This document shows positions 24,726-34,190 of a stretch of DNA of 64,000 nt, piece by piece. This DNA is from Bradyrhizobium symbiodeficiens (GTDB lineage: Bacteria; Pseudomonadota; Alphaproteobacteria; Rhizobiales; Xanthobacteraceae). How positions within the stretch are numbered: position 1 is the stretch's first letter; the number at the start of each line of letters is the position of its first letter. Below the pieces are notes generated by a model. That model did no database searches, was not told the DNA's origin, and saw only the letters and a list, made by a program, of their open reading frames with translations. Location of the stretch: the NCBI RefSeq assembly GCF_002266465.3, contig NZ_CP029427.2, forward strand, positions 5,830,501 to 5,894,500. The letters are read 5' to 3'. Position numbers and translations under genes: made by a program.

Positions 24726-26672
24726 GTGAACAAGACAATTCAAACTGTCGAGAGCGCCGCTGCCGGCAGCGCTTTCCTCATCGAAGACATCTATCCCCTG
24801 ATCGATGGCGGCCGCTTCGCCGTGAAACGGATCGCGGGCGAACGGGTCGAGGTTTGGGCCGACATCTATCGCGACGGCGACGCCGTGGTCGGAGCCGCGC
24901 TGATCTGGCGACAGGAGCAGAACCGGGAATGGCGGAGCGAGCCGATGATCCATCACGGCAATGACCGCTGGTCCGCCGCATTCACGCCGGTCGAGCCCGG
25001 CCAGTATGTCTATGCGATCGAAGCCTGGACCGACGAGTTCGCCACCTGGTCGCACGGGGTCGCGCGCAAGCAGCGAATGGGTGCTGATATCAGCCTCGAT
25101 GCGATCGAAGGGGCCGGGCTCCTGACCAAGGCGCATGGCGCGCGACAGGACGCCGCGACGGTCATCGTCAGGCAGTGCGAGGATTATCTTCAGACTGGCG
25201 ATGTCACCCCGCTGCTTGCGGCCGAGCTCGGCGATGCCATGGCGGAGAGCCAGTCCCGGCCTGACCTGACCCGCTCGCAGCCCTTCCCGCTGACCGTCGA
25301 CCGCGACAAGGCGCGCTTCGGCGCCTGGTATCAGATGGTGCCGCGCGGCCAGAGCCAGGTCGCAGGTCAGCACGGCACGCTGCGCGACTGCATCGAGCGC
25401 GTGCCGGATATCGCCGCGATGGGTTTTGACGTGCTCTATTTCACGCCGATCCACCCGATCGGCCGCACCCGTCGCAAAGGCCGCAACAATGCGCCGGTGG
25501 CGACCGAAGGCGATCCCGGCTCGCCCTACGCGATCGGAGCCGCCGAGGGCGGTCACGATGCGCTGCATCCCGAGCTCGGCACCATCGAGGATTTCCGCGC
25601 GCTGGTCGCAACCTGTCTCGAATATGGCCTCGAACTCGCGCTCGACTTCGCCGTGCAGTGCTCGCCGGACCATCCCTGGCTGACGCAGCATCCGGAATGG
25701 TTCAAATGGCGACCGGACCGCTCGGTGCGGGCGGGCGATGGCCTTTATTCCGACATCGTGATCCCCGATTTCGCATCGGTCGATCGGGCTGGACTGTGGA
25801 ATGCACTTCGCGACGCCATGCTGTTCTGGATCGACCATGGTGTCACCATCTTCGCCATCGACAATCACGACACCGCGCCCTTCCCGTTCTGGGACTGGCT
25901 GATCCGCAACATCCGCCGCCGGCATCCCGAGGTGATCCTGTTCTCGAAGACGTTTGCCCGGCCGAAACTGATGAAAGGCCTCGCCAAGCTCGGCTTCGCG
26001 CAGTCGTTCACCTATTTCCCGTGGCGCACGACAAAATGGGAGCTGGAGCAATATCTCGGCGAGCTGACGCGCTATCCCGAGCGCGACTTCTATCGCCCGA
26101 ACCTGTTCGTCAACACGCCCGACCTGCTGCCCTATCATCTCCAGAGCGGCGAAGCCTGGGCGTTCAAGTCGCGCGTCGCGCTGGCGGCGACGTTGTCGGG
26201 CAGTTACGGCCTCTACAGCGGGTTCGAGCTGCTGGAACACGAGGCGATCCCCGGCCGCGAGGAATATCTGGATTCCGAAAAATACCAGATTCGGCAACGC
26301 GACTGGGACCGGCCCGGCAACATCAAGTCCTACATCGCCGCGCTCAACCGCGTCCGCAACGACAATGCCGCGCTCCAGCAAACGGCGAACCTGCGTTTTG
26401 TCGGCATCGAAGACGGCGAGACGATCGCCTTCGTCAAGGAGGCGGCCGATCCTGCCAACACCGTCGTGATCGTGATTGCTCTGTCCCGCCATGTGCGTGA
26501 ATTCTGGCTGCCGCTCGGCGACCTCACTGTTGACGCGAGCGGTCAGCGGCACCATGTCACGACACTCGAAAACCTTCTCACCAGCGAACAGTCCCACCTC
26601 GAATGGGGCGGGATCAGGTTGCGTATCGATCCCGACCGCGATCCCGCGCTCCTGTTCCGCTGCCTGGCGTAA
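24726..26672 (+). CDS. glgE: GlgE-like (GH13_3) maltosyltransferase homologue with altered active site
   Basis: 648 residues from GTG 24726. The N-terminal DUF3416-type domain starts at FLIEDIYPLIDGGRFAVKR and the GH13_3 catalytic domain follows (YFTPIHPIGRTRRKGRNN, LFVNTPDLLPYHL, LLEHEAIPGREEYLDSEKY). GlgE extends alpha-1,4-glucans from maltose-1-phosphate, which the downstream TreS-maltokinase could supply. The expected nucleophile is present (D379 in FAIDNHD) and the third carboxylate too (D466). The acid/base Glu is replaced by Lys (K408 in LFSKTFARP, exactly 29 residues after D379, as in Streptomyces GlgE). The invariant Arg two residues before the nucleophile is Ala377. The usual KKY phosphate-binding loop is replaced by a Gly/Asp-rich stretch (around 25728-25770). 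Canonical activity is therefore doubtful. Confidence 0.85.
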   Translation: MNKTIQTVESAAAGSAFLIEDIYPLIDGGRFAVKRIAGERVEVWADIYRDGDAVVGAALIWRQEQNREWRSEPMIHHGNDRWSAAFTPVEPGQYVYAIEAWTDEFATWSHGVARKQRMGADISLDAIEGAGLLTKAHGARQDAATVIVRQCEDYLQTGDVTPLLAAELGDAMAESQSRPDLTRSQPFPLTVDRDKARFGAWYQMVPRGQSQVAGQHGTLRDCIERVPDIAAMGFDVLYFTPIHPIGRTRRKGRNNAPVATEGDPGSPYAIGAAEGGHDALHPELGTIEDFRALVATCLEYGLELALDFAVQCSPDHPWLTQHPEWFKWRPDRSVRAGDGLYSDIVIPDFASVDRAGLWNALRDAMLFWIDHGVTIFAIDNHDTAPFPFWDWLIRNIRRRHPEVILFSKTFARPKLMKGLAKLGFAQSFTYFPWRTTKWELEQYLGELTRYPERDFYRPNLFVNTPDLLPYHLQSGEAWAFKSRVALAATLSGSYGLYSGFELLEHEAIPGREEYLDSEKYQIRQRDWDRPGNIKSYIAALNRVRNDNAALQQTANLRFVGIEDGETIAFVKEAADPANTVVIVIALSRHVREFWLPLGDLTVDASGQRHHVTTLENLLTSEQSHLEWGGIRLRIDPDRDPALLFRCLA

Positions 26673-26683
26673 GGGTTCACGCC

Positions 26684-29600
26684 ATGAATGTTCTGTCTTC
26701 CGTCGACACCAAAAAAGCCGAGGCTGCCGAGATCGTGGACGAGCTCTGGTACAAGGACGCCATTATCTACCAGCTCCACGTCAAGGCGTTTGCCGACAGC
26801 AATCATGATGGCATCGGCGATTTCGCCGGTCTGACCGAAAAGCTGCCCTATCTGCAGGAGCTCGGCGTCACCGCGCTGTGGCTGTTGCCGTTCTACCCCT
26901 CGCCCGGCCGCGACGACGGTTACGACATCGGAGACTACGGCTCGGTCAATCCCGATTTCGGGACCATGAAGGATTTCAAGCGCTTCATCCAGGAAGCGCA
27001 GAAGCGCGGACTGCGCGTCATCACCGAGCTCGTCGTCAACCACACCTCGGACCAGCATAACTGGTTCAAGCGCGCGCGCCGCAGCCCCGCAGGCTCGAGC
27101 GCCCGCAACTGGTATGTCTGGAGCGACACCGACCAGAAATACCAGGGCACGCGGATCATCTTCACCGACACCGAAAAGTCGAACTGGACCTGGGATCACG
27201 AGGCCGGGGCATTCTACTGGCACCGCTTCTTCTCGCACCAGCCCGACCTCAATTTCGACAATCCCCGCGTGGTCAGCGCGCTGATCCAGGTGATGAAGCG
27301 CTGGCTGGACGCCGGCGTCGACGGCTTCCGGCTCGACGCCATTCCCTATCTGTGCGAGCGCGAGGGCACCTCGAACGAGAACCTTCCCGAGACGCATGCG
27401 ATCATCAAGCGCTTGCGTCAGGAGCTGGATTCCTACTCCAAGGGCAAGCTGCTGCTGGCCGAGGCCAATCAATGGCCGGAGGACGTACAGGAATATTTCG
27501 GCCGTGGCGACGAATGCCACATGGCCTACCACTTCCCGCTGATGCCGCGCATCTACATGGCGATCGCGCAGGAGGACCGCTTCCCGATCACCGACATTCT
27601 GCGCCAGACGCCCGACATTCCCGCGAGCTGCCAATGGGCGCTGTTCCTGCGCAACCATGACGAGCTGACGCTGGAAATGGTCACCGATGTCGAGCGCGAC
27701 TATCTCTGGACCACCTACGCCAACGACCCCCGCGCCCGCATCAATGTCGGCATCCGCCGGCGCCTCGCGCCACTGATGGACAACGACCGGCGCAAGATCG
27801 AGCTGATGAACTCGCTGCTGCTGTCCTTTCCCGGCACGCCGATCATCTATTACGGCGACGAGATCGGGATGGGCGACAACATCTATCTCGGCGACCGCAA
27901 CGGCGTGCGCACGCCGATGCAATGGAGCCCGGACCGCAACGGCGGTTTCTCGCGCTGCGACCCGGCGCGACTCTACGCGCCGCTGATCATGGACCCGGTC
28001 TACGGCTACGAATCGGTGAACGTCGAGGCGCAGTCGCGCAGCCTGTCCTCGCTGCTCAGCGCCACCAAGCGGCTGATCTCGGTGCGCAAATCAACGCTCG
28101 CCTTCGGCCGCGGCACCATGACCTTCATCCGTCCGGCCAACCGGTCCGTGCTCGCCTATGTCCGGCAGTATCGCGGCGAGGTCATCCTCTGCGTCGCCAA
28201 TTTGTCGCGTGCCGCGCAAGCAACCGAACTCGACCTGTCGCCATGGAAGGACCGCATCCCGCAGGAAATGCTCGGCCGCAGTCGCTTCCCCGCGATCGGC
28301 GAACTGCCCTACATGATCACGCTGGGGCCCTACGGCTTCTACTGGTTCCAGCTTCAGGAGCGCGACAAGTCCGAGCCGGTGACGCCACGCGCGGTGCCGG
28401 AGTTCGAGACGCTGGTGGTGCCTCTGAATTCCAACTGGGTGTCGCTCGCCCGCGAGCGCGGCGTGTTCGAGCGCGAGGTGCTGCCGGGCTTCTTGTCGCG
28501 GACGCGATGGTATCCCGAGCACAATCCCAAGCACATCAAGACCAGGCTGACCTCTGCGGTGCCGTTCTGCGACATCGGCGACAACAGGCCTTGGATCGCA
28601 TTCTTCGAGACGACAGAGCAGGACGCCGCGTCGCGCTACGTGCTGCCGATGCAGATCGAGTGGGTACGCTTCGATCGCGAGCGCTTCAACCCGAGGGCGC
28701 TCGCCGCCGTGCGCCAGGGCGCGCGCGAGGGCACGCTGCTCGACGTTGCTACGGACCAGATCTTCATCGGCCTTTTCCTGCGCAACCTGTCGCAGAATCT
28801 GGTGGTGGAAGAGAACAATCTGCGGCTCGAATTCAGGGCGACCAGCCGCTTCGGCGATTACACCATCAAGGAGCCCGAACGCATCCGCACGATCGAGCAG
28901 GCGAACAGCACCGCACTGGTCGACAACCAGTACGTCGCCAAGATCTACCGCCAGCTCGATAGCGGCATCAACCCCGAGATCGAGATCGGCCAATATCTCA
29001 CCGAGGTCGCGCGATTTGCCAATACGCCGGCGCTGCTCGGCAGCGTCGAGCTGGTCGAGGGCGACCAGCGCAGCGCGCTCGGCGTGTTGCATGCCTATGT
29101 CGAGAACCAGGGTGACGGCTGGATCGTGACCACGGGTTATCTCGATCGCTATATCGACGAGCAGCGCGTGCTATCGGCAGGCGAAGCGCCCCGCGAGACC
29201 CAGGAGCAAGCGCCTTATCTGCACTTCATCGCGCAGATCGGCCGGCGGCTCGGCGAGCTGCATGTTGCCCTGGCGGCGGCAAAGTCGGACGAACTCGCCC
29301 CGGAACCGATCGGCTCCACGCACGTCAAGCGACTTGTGTCCGACCTCAAGGCGCGGGCCGAGCGGGTTTTCGAACGGCTGACGGACAGCCGCGACGACCT
29401 GCGGGAGGCGCACCGGCCGCTTATCGACCGGCTCGCCGCCATGCGGGCATCCCTGCCCGACCACCTGGATGCGCTATTGCCATCCGGGATCGGCGGTCTG
29501 AACATCCGTCATCATGGCGACTTCCGCCTCGGGCAGACTCTGATCGTGAAGGACGATATCTTCATCATCGACTTCGACGGCGATCCGCGCCTGCCGCTGG

Positions 29601-29977
29601 CCGACAAGCGTCGCAAGCTGCCTGCCGCGCGCGACGTCGCCGGATTGATCCGCTCGATCGACCTTTCGGTCAACGCGGCGCTGAGCCGGGCGCTCACGGG
29701 GGCCTCCGACGAGCAGGGCCGGATCACCGCCGCGCTCGGCGAATGGCGCGAGCGCGCCGCCGCGACCTTCCTGTCCGCCTATCGCGAAGCCATGACCGAT
29801 CGACGGCTGTGGCCGGAGGATCGGAAATCCGCGGAAAGCCTGTTAAGGTTTTTCCTGCTTGATCAAGCGTTCAATGAAGTAGAGTACGAGCTGTCCAACC
29901 GGCCTGAGGGGCTCCATGCGCCGCTGACCGGACTGCTTCGCATTCTGTCAAGCACCGGGAGCGAAGCCCATGCCTAA
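26684..29977 (+). CDS. treS: trehalose synthase (maltose isomerase) fused to maltokinase
   Basis: 1097 residues from ATG 26684; the frame extends into the preceding gene but the family begins at VDELWYKDAIIYQLHVKAF. The TreS domain (about 25-560) has an intact GH13 active site: D218 (FRLDAIPYL), E260 (LLAEANQWP) and D326 (LRNHDELTLEM). The maltokinase (Mak/Pep2) domain fills about 600-1090, with the kinase loop RHHGDFRLGQ (D946), IIDFDGDPRLPLADKRRK and DVAGLIRSID. The protein interconverts trehalose and maltose and phosphorylates maltose to maltose-1-phosphate, the GlgE donor. It starts 11 bp after the glgE-like gene and overlaps glgB by eight bases. Confidence 0.95.
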   Translation: MNVLSSVDTKKAEAAEIVDELWYKDAIIYQLHVKAFADSNHDGIGDFAGLTEKLPYLQELGVTALWLLPFYPSPGRDDGYDIGDYGSVNPDFGTMKDFKRFIQEAQKRGLRVITELVVNHTSDQHNWFKRARRSPAGSSARNWYVWSDTDQKYQGTRIIFTDTEKSNWTWDHEAGAFYWHRFFSHQPDLNFDNPRVVSALIQVMKRWLDAGVDGFRLDAIPYLCEREGTSNENLPETHAIIKRLRQELDSYSKGKLLLAEANQWPEDVQEYFGRGDECHMAYHFPLMPRIYMAIAQEDRFPITDILRQTPDIPASCQWALFLRNHDELTLEMVTDVERDYLWTTYANDPRARINVGIRRRLAPLMDNDRRKIELMNSLLLSFPGTPIIYYGDEIGMGDNIYLGDRNGVRTPMQWSPDRNGGFSRCDPARLYAPLIMDPVYGYESVNVEAQSRSLSSLLSATKRLISVRKSTLAFGRGTMTFIRPANRSVLAYVRQYRGEVILCVANLSRAAQATELDLSPWKDRIPQEMLGRSRFPAIGELPYMITLGPYGFYWFQLQERDKSEPVTPRAVPEFETLVVPLNSNWVSLARERGVFEREVLPGFLSRTRWYPEHNPKHIKTRLTSAVPFCDIGDNRPWIAFFETTEQDAASRYVLPMQIEWVRFDRERFNPRALAAVRQGAREGTLLDVATDQIFIGLFLRNLSQNLVVEENNLRLEFRATSRFGDYTIKEPERIRTIEQANSTALVDNQYVAKIYRQLDSGINPEIEIGQYLTEVARFANTPALLGSVELVEGDQRSALGVLHAYVENQGDGWIVTTGYLDRYIDEQRVLSAGEAPRETQEQAPYLHFIAQIGRRLGELHVALAAAKSDELAPEPIGSTHVKRLVSDLKARAERVFERLTDSRDDLREAHRPLIDRLAAMRASLPDHLDALLPSGIGGLNIRHHGDFRLGQTLIVKDDIFIIDFDGDPRLPLADKRRKLPAARDVAGLIRSIDLSVNAALSRALTGASDEQGRITAALGEWRERAAATFLSAYREAMTDRRLWPEDRKSAESLLRFFLLDQAFNEVEYELSNRPEGLHAPLTGLLRILSSTGSEAHA

Positions 29978-32108
29978 ACTGCCTGCCGAGGCCTATGCGA
30001 TCATCGAAGGCCGCCACTCCGACCCCTTCCACTATCTCGGGCTGCATCCCGAGGGCGACAAAAGCGTGGTGCGTGCCTTTCTTCCCGAGGCCTCGAATGT
30101 CGAGGCGGTCGGCGAGCATGGCGAAGTCGCTCCGCTCGACCGCGTGCATGATGCCGGGCTTTTCATCGGGGCCCTGCCCAATGGCTCGAAGCACTATCAG
30201 TTGCGCGCGAAATTCGCGGGCAATGTCGTCGAGTTCGAGGACGCCTACCGGTTTCCGCCGATCCTGACCGATTTCGACCTGTATCTGCTCGGCGAAGGCA
30301 CCGATCAGCGCCTCTACGACAAGCTCGGGGCGCATCCGATGCGTCTCGAAGGCGTCGACGGCATCGGCTTCGTGGTGCTGGCGCCGAACGCACGGCGCGT
30401 GTCCGTGGTCGGCGATTTCAATTTCTGGGACGGGCGGCGCCATGCGATGCGGGTGCGCGGCGCCGGCTATTGGGAATTGTTCGTTCCGCATGCCAAGGCC
30501 GGCGACCACTACAAGTTCGAGATCATCGGGCCGCACGGTCATCTGCTGCCGCTGAAATCCGATCCGATGGCATTTGCGAGCGAGGTCCGTCCGAAGACCG
30601 CCTCCATCGTGTTCGACGAAGCGCATTTGCCGCGGCCGCGTCCGGCGCCGGACGGCATCAACGCGCTGTCTGCGCCGATGTCGATCTACGAGGTGCATCT
30701 CGGCTCGTGGCGTCGCAAGAACGGCGATGAATGGCTGACCTATCGCGAGCTGGCCGAACAGCTGCCGGCCTATGCCCGCGACATGGGCTTCACCCATCTC
30801 GAATTCCTACCCGTGAGCGAGCATCCCTTCGACGGATCATGGGGCTATCAGCCGACCGGCCTCTATGCGCCGACCAGCCGCTTCGGGACTCCTGAGGATT
30901 TCGCCGCCCTCGTCGATGCCTGCCACCGCGAGGGTGTCGGCGTGCTGCTCGACTGGGTGCCCGGTCACTTCCCCGACGATCCGCACGGGCTCGGCAGCTT
31001 CGACGGCACCGCCGTCTACGAGCACGCCAACCCGCTGCAGGGCCGCCATCTCGACTGGGGCACCTTGATCTACAATTACGGCCGCACCGAAGTGACGAAC
31101 TTCCTGGTGTCGAACGCGCTGTTCTGGATGGAGCGCTATGCGATCGACGGCCTGCGCGTCGATGCCGTCGCATCCATGCTCTATCTCGACTACAGCCGGC
31201 CACCCGGCGCCTGGATTCCGAACCAATATGGCGGCCGCGAAAACATCGAGGCGATCAATTTCCTGCGCCGCGTCAACACCGAGGTCTTCGCGCGCTTCCC
31301 GCAGGCGACCACGGCCGCCGAGGAATCCACCGCCTGGCCGCAAGTCTCGCGCCCGGTCGAATTCGGCGGGCTCGGCTTCGGCTACAAGTGGAACATGGGC
31401 TGGATGCACGACACGCTGAACTACATCAGCAAGGACCCGATCCATCGCAAGCACCACCACGGCGACATCCTGTTCGGCCTGCACTACGCCTTCTCGGAAA
31501 ACTTCATCCTGCCGCTCTCGCACGACGAGGTCGTGCACGGCAAGCGCTCGATCCTCGGCCGCATGCCCGGCGACGAGTGGCAGCGCTTTGCGAATTTGCG
31601 CGCCTATTACAGCTTCATGTTCGGCCATCCCGGCAAGAAGCTGCTGTTCATGGGCGCGGAAATCGCCCAGAGCCGCGAATGGAATCACGACCAGTCGCTC
31701 GACTGGCACCTGCTCGAATACAAGTCCCATTCCGGCATCCAGTCGCTGATCCGCGACCTCAACCGGGTCTATCGCGCGGTGCCGGCGCTGCACCAGATGG
31801 ACTGCGACCAGGCCGGCTTCGAATGGGTCATCACGGACGATGCCAACCGCAACGTGTTCGCCTGGTTGCGCAAGGGCATTGACGACCATTCGCGTTGTCT
31901 GGTGCTCGTCAACTTCTCACCCAACGTCTATCGCGACTATCGCGTGCGCGTGCCCATTGCCGGCAAGTGGAAAGAAGTGTTCAATTCGGACTCGGCCCAT
32001 TACGGCGGCACCAATGTCGGCAATATCGGCGAGGTCCAGGCCGCTGACGGCGAGCTTCGTCTCACCATTCCGCCGCTCGCCGCGATCTTCCTCGTTCCGG
32101 AAAGCTGA
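29970..32108 (+). CDS. glgB: 1,4-alpha-glucan branching enzyme
   Basis: 712 residues. It has two N-terminal beta-sandwich modules (the second, CBM48, contains VSVVGDFNFWDGRRHAM) and then a GH13_9 barrel. Catalytic motifs are intact: nucleophile GLRVDAVASMLYLDY, acid/base TTAAEESTAWP, and LPLSHDEVVHGK. It makes alpha-1,6 branches in glycogen. It overlaps treS-mak at its start, and glgX begins 3 bp after its stop. Length is close to the E. coli enzyme. Confidence 0.97.
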   Translation: MPKLPAEAYAIIEGRHSDPFHYLGLHPEGDKSVVRAFLPEASNVEAVGEHGEVAPLDRVHDAGLFIGALPNGSKHYQLRAKFAGNVVEFEDAYRFPPILTDFDLYLLGEGTDQRLYDKLGAHPMRLEGVDGIGFVVLAPNARRVSVVGDFNFWDGRRHAMRVRGAGYWELFVPHAKAGDHYKFEIIGPHGHLLPLKSDPMAFASEVRPKTASIVFDEAHLPRPRPAPDGINALSAPMSIYEVHLGSWRRKNGDEWLTYRELAEQLPAYARDMGFTHLEFLPVSEHPFDGSWGYQPTGLYAPTSRFGTPEDFAALVDACHREGVGVLLDWVPGHFPDDPHGLGSFDGTAVYEHANPLQGRHLDWGTLIYNYGRTEVTNFLVSNALFWMERYAIDGLRVDAVASMLYLDYSRPPGAWIPNQYGGRENIEAINFLRRVNTEVFARFPQATTAAEESTAWPQVSRPVEFGGLGFGYKWNMGWMHDTLNYISKDPIHRKHHHGDILFGLHYAFSENFILPLSHDEVVHGKRSILGRMPGDEWQRFANLRAYYSFMFGHPGKKLLFMGAEIAQSREWNHDQSLDWHLLEYKSHSGIQSLIRDLNRVYRAVPALHQMDCDQAGFEWVITDDANRNVFAWLRKGIDDHSRCLVLVNFSPNVYRDYRVRVPIAGKWKEVFNSDSAHYGGTNVGNIGEVQAADGELRLTIPPLAAIFLVPES

Positions 32109-32111
32109 GAC

Positions 32112-34190
32112 ATGCGCCTGACTGCCGGATCGCCCGCACGCCTCGGCGCAAGCTGGGACGGACGCGGCACCAACTTCGCGCTGTTCTCGGCCAACGCGCA
32201 GAAGGTCGAGCTATGCCTGTTCGACAGCCAGGGCCGCCGCGAGCTCGAGCGCATCGAACTTCCGGAGCGCACCGAGGACGTCTGGCACGGCTATCTCAAC
32301 GACGTCTCGCCCGGCCAGCTCTACGGCTACCGCGTGCACGGCCCCTACGAGCCCGAGCACGGCCACCGCTTCAACGCCAACAAGCTGCTGCTCGACCCCT
32401 ATGCCAAGCGGCTCGCCGGGCGGCTGGTCTGGAGCGACGCGCATTTTGCCTACCGCACCGGGAGCCCGCGCGAGGATCTGTCGTTCGACCGCCGCGACAA
32501 TGCCCGCGGCATGCCCAAGGGCGTCGTGGTCGACGAGACCTTCAACTGGGGCCGCCGCGAGATCCGTCCCAACATCCCATGGGAAGACACCGTCATCTAC
32601 GAGGCTCACGTCAAGGGATTGACGCAGAAGCGCGACGACGTGCCGCCGAACCTGCGCGGTACCTATGGCGGGCTGTCCTCACCGGCGATGATCGAGCACC
32701 TGAAGAAGCTCGGCGTCACCACGGTCGAGCTGCTGCCGGTGCACAGCTTCGTCGACGACCGCATCCTGGTGGAGAAGAAGCTCGCCAATTACTGGGGCTA
32801 CAACACGCTCTCCTTCTTCGCACCAGAGCTGCGCTACGCCCAGGACAATGCACTCGACTCCTTCCGAACCACGGTGGCGCGACTGCACGATGCCGGCATC
32901 GAGGTGATGCTCGACGTCGTCTACAACCACACCGCCGAAGGCAACCATCTTGGCCCGACGCTGTGCTATCGCGGCATCGACAACGCATCCTATTACTGGC
33001 TCAATCGCGAGAACCCGCGCTATTACGACGACTTCACCGGCTGCGGCTCGTCGGTGAACCTCACCCATCCGCGCGTGCTGCAGATGGTGATGGATTCCTT
33101 GCGCTACTGGGTCGAGGTCTGCCACGTCGACGGCTTCCGCTTCGACCTCGCCACAACGCTCGCGCGCGGACCGAACGGTTATGACCGCGGCAGCTCGTTC
33201 CTGACCGCGATCCGGCAGGATCCGGTGCTGGCGACGGTCAAGCTGGTTGCCGAACCGTGGGACCTCGGCCTCGGCGGCTACCAGGTCGGCGCATTCCCCT
33301 CGCAATGGTCGGAATGGAACGATCGCTATCGCAGCGCCATGCGCCGCTACTGGAGCGGTGAAGGCAGCCTGATCGGCGACATCTCCAGCCGGATGACGGC
33401 GTCCTCCGACCTGTTCAACCACGATGGCCGGCGGCCGCGCGCCAGCATCAACCACATCACCGTCCACGACGGCTTCACGCTCGCCGACCTCTTCAGCTAC
33501 AACGAGAAGCACAACGCGGCCAACGGCGAGGACAACCGCGACGGCTCCAATGACAACCACAGCAACAATTGCGGTGTCGAAGGCCCGACCGACGATCCGA
33601 AGATCCTCAGCCTGCGCCGCCAGCTTCGCAAGAACGTGCTGGCCTGTCTGATGCTGGCGCAGGGCGTTCCGCTGATCCTCGCCGGCGACGAGGTCGGCAA
33701 TTCGCAGTCCGGCAACAACAACGCCTATTGCCAGGACAACGAGATCGGCTGGGTCGGCTGGGACAATCTCGGCAAGGAGAGCGACGACATGATCGATTTC
33801 GTCAGCCATCTCGCCGACATCCGCCGCCGGTTCTCGCAACTTCGTAGCCATCGCTGGCTGGACGGCCGCCCGGCCGACGGCGTGTCCTACGGCGCATTGT
33901 GGCTCACGCCTGCCGGCGACGAAATGACGGAGAACGACTGGAAATTCCCGGAAGGGAGATTCCTTTCCTACGTGATGGGCCCGGTGGAACCGGGCGGGGC
34001 TGCAATCTTTATCGTACTGAACGCCGCCCCCGAAGAGATCGAATTCAAATTGCCAAAAATGACCGAATACAAAGGCTGGCAGCAGATCCTGAACACGACG
34101 GATGCCAAGCTGAATACGATCGACTTCCTGCCCGGCAGCGACAGCAAGGCGCCGCCGCGCTCCGTGCTCGCCTTCGCGGGGGCGCTATGA
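32112..34190 (+). CDS. glgX: glycogen debranching enzyme GlgX
   Basis: 692 residues. CBM48-like N-terminus (SPARLGASWDGRGTNFALFSANA), GH13_11 barrel with FRFDLATTLARG (nucleophile), KLVAEPWDLG (acid/base) and TVHDGFTLADLFSYNEKHN. It hydrolyses alpha-1,6 branches of phosphorylase- or TreY-trimmed glucans. It starts 3 bp after glgB, and its stop overlaps the treZ start (ATGA), so glucan debranching is coupled to the TreZ/TreY pair that releases trehalose. Confidence 0.97.
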   Translation: MRLTAGSPARLGASWDGRGTNFALFSANAQKVELCLFDSQGRRELERIELPERTEDVWHGYLNDVSPGQLYGYRVHGPYEPEHGHRFNANKLLLDPYAKRLAGRLVWSDAHFAYRTGSPREDLSFDRRDNARGMPKGVVVDETFNWGRREIRPNIPWEDTVIYEAHVKGLTQKRDDVPPNLRGTYGGLSSPAMIEHLKKLGVTTVELLPVHSFVDDRILVEKKLANYWGYNTLSFFAPELRYAQDNALDSFRTTVARLHDAGIEVMLDVVYNHTAEGNHLGPTLCYRGIDNASYYWLNRENPRYYDDFTGCGSSVNLTHPRVLQMVMDSLRYWVEVCHVDGFRFDLATTLARGPNGYDRGSSFLTAIRQDPVLATVKLVAEPWDLGLGGYQVGAFPSQWSEWNDRYRSAMRRYWSGEGSLIGDISSRMTASSDLFNHDGRRPRASINHITVHDGFTLADLFSYNEKHNAANGEDNRDGSNDNHSNNCGVEGPTDDPKILSLRRQLRKNVLACLMLAQGVPLILAGDEVGNSQSGNNNAYCQDNEIGWVGWDNLGKESDDMIDFVSHLADIRRRFSQLRSHRWLDGRPADGVSYGALWLTPAGDEMTENDWKFPEGRFLSYVMGPVEPGGAAIFIVLNAAPEEIEFKLPKMTEYKGWQQILNTTDAKLNTIDFLPGSDSKAPPRSVLAFAGAL

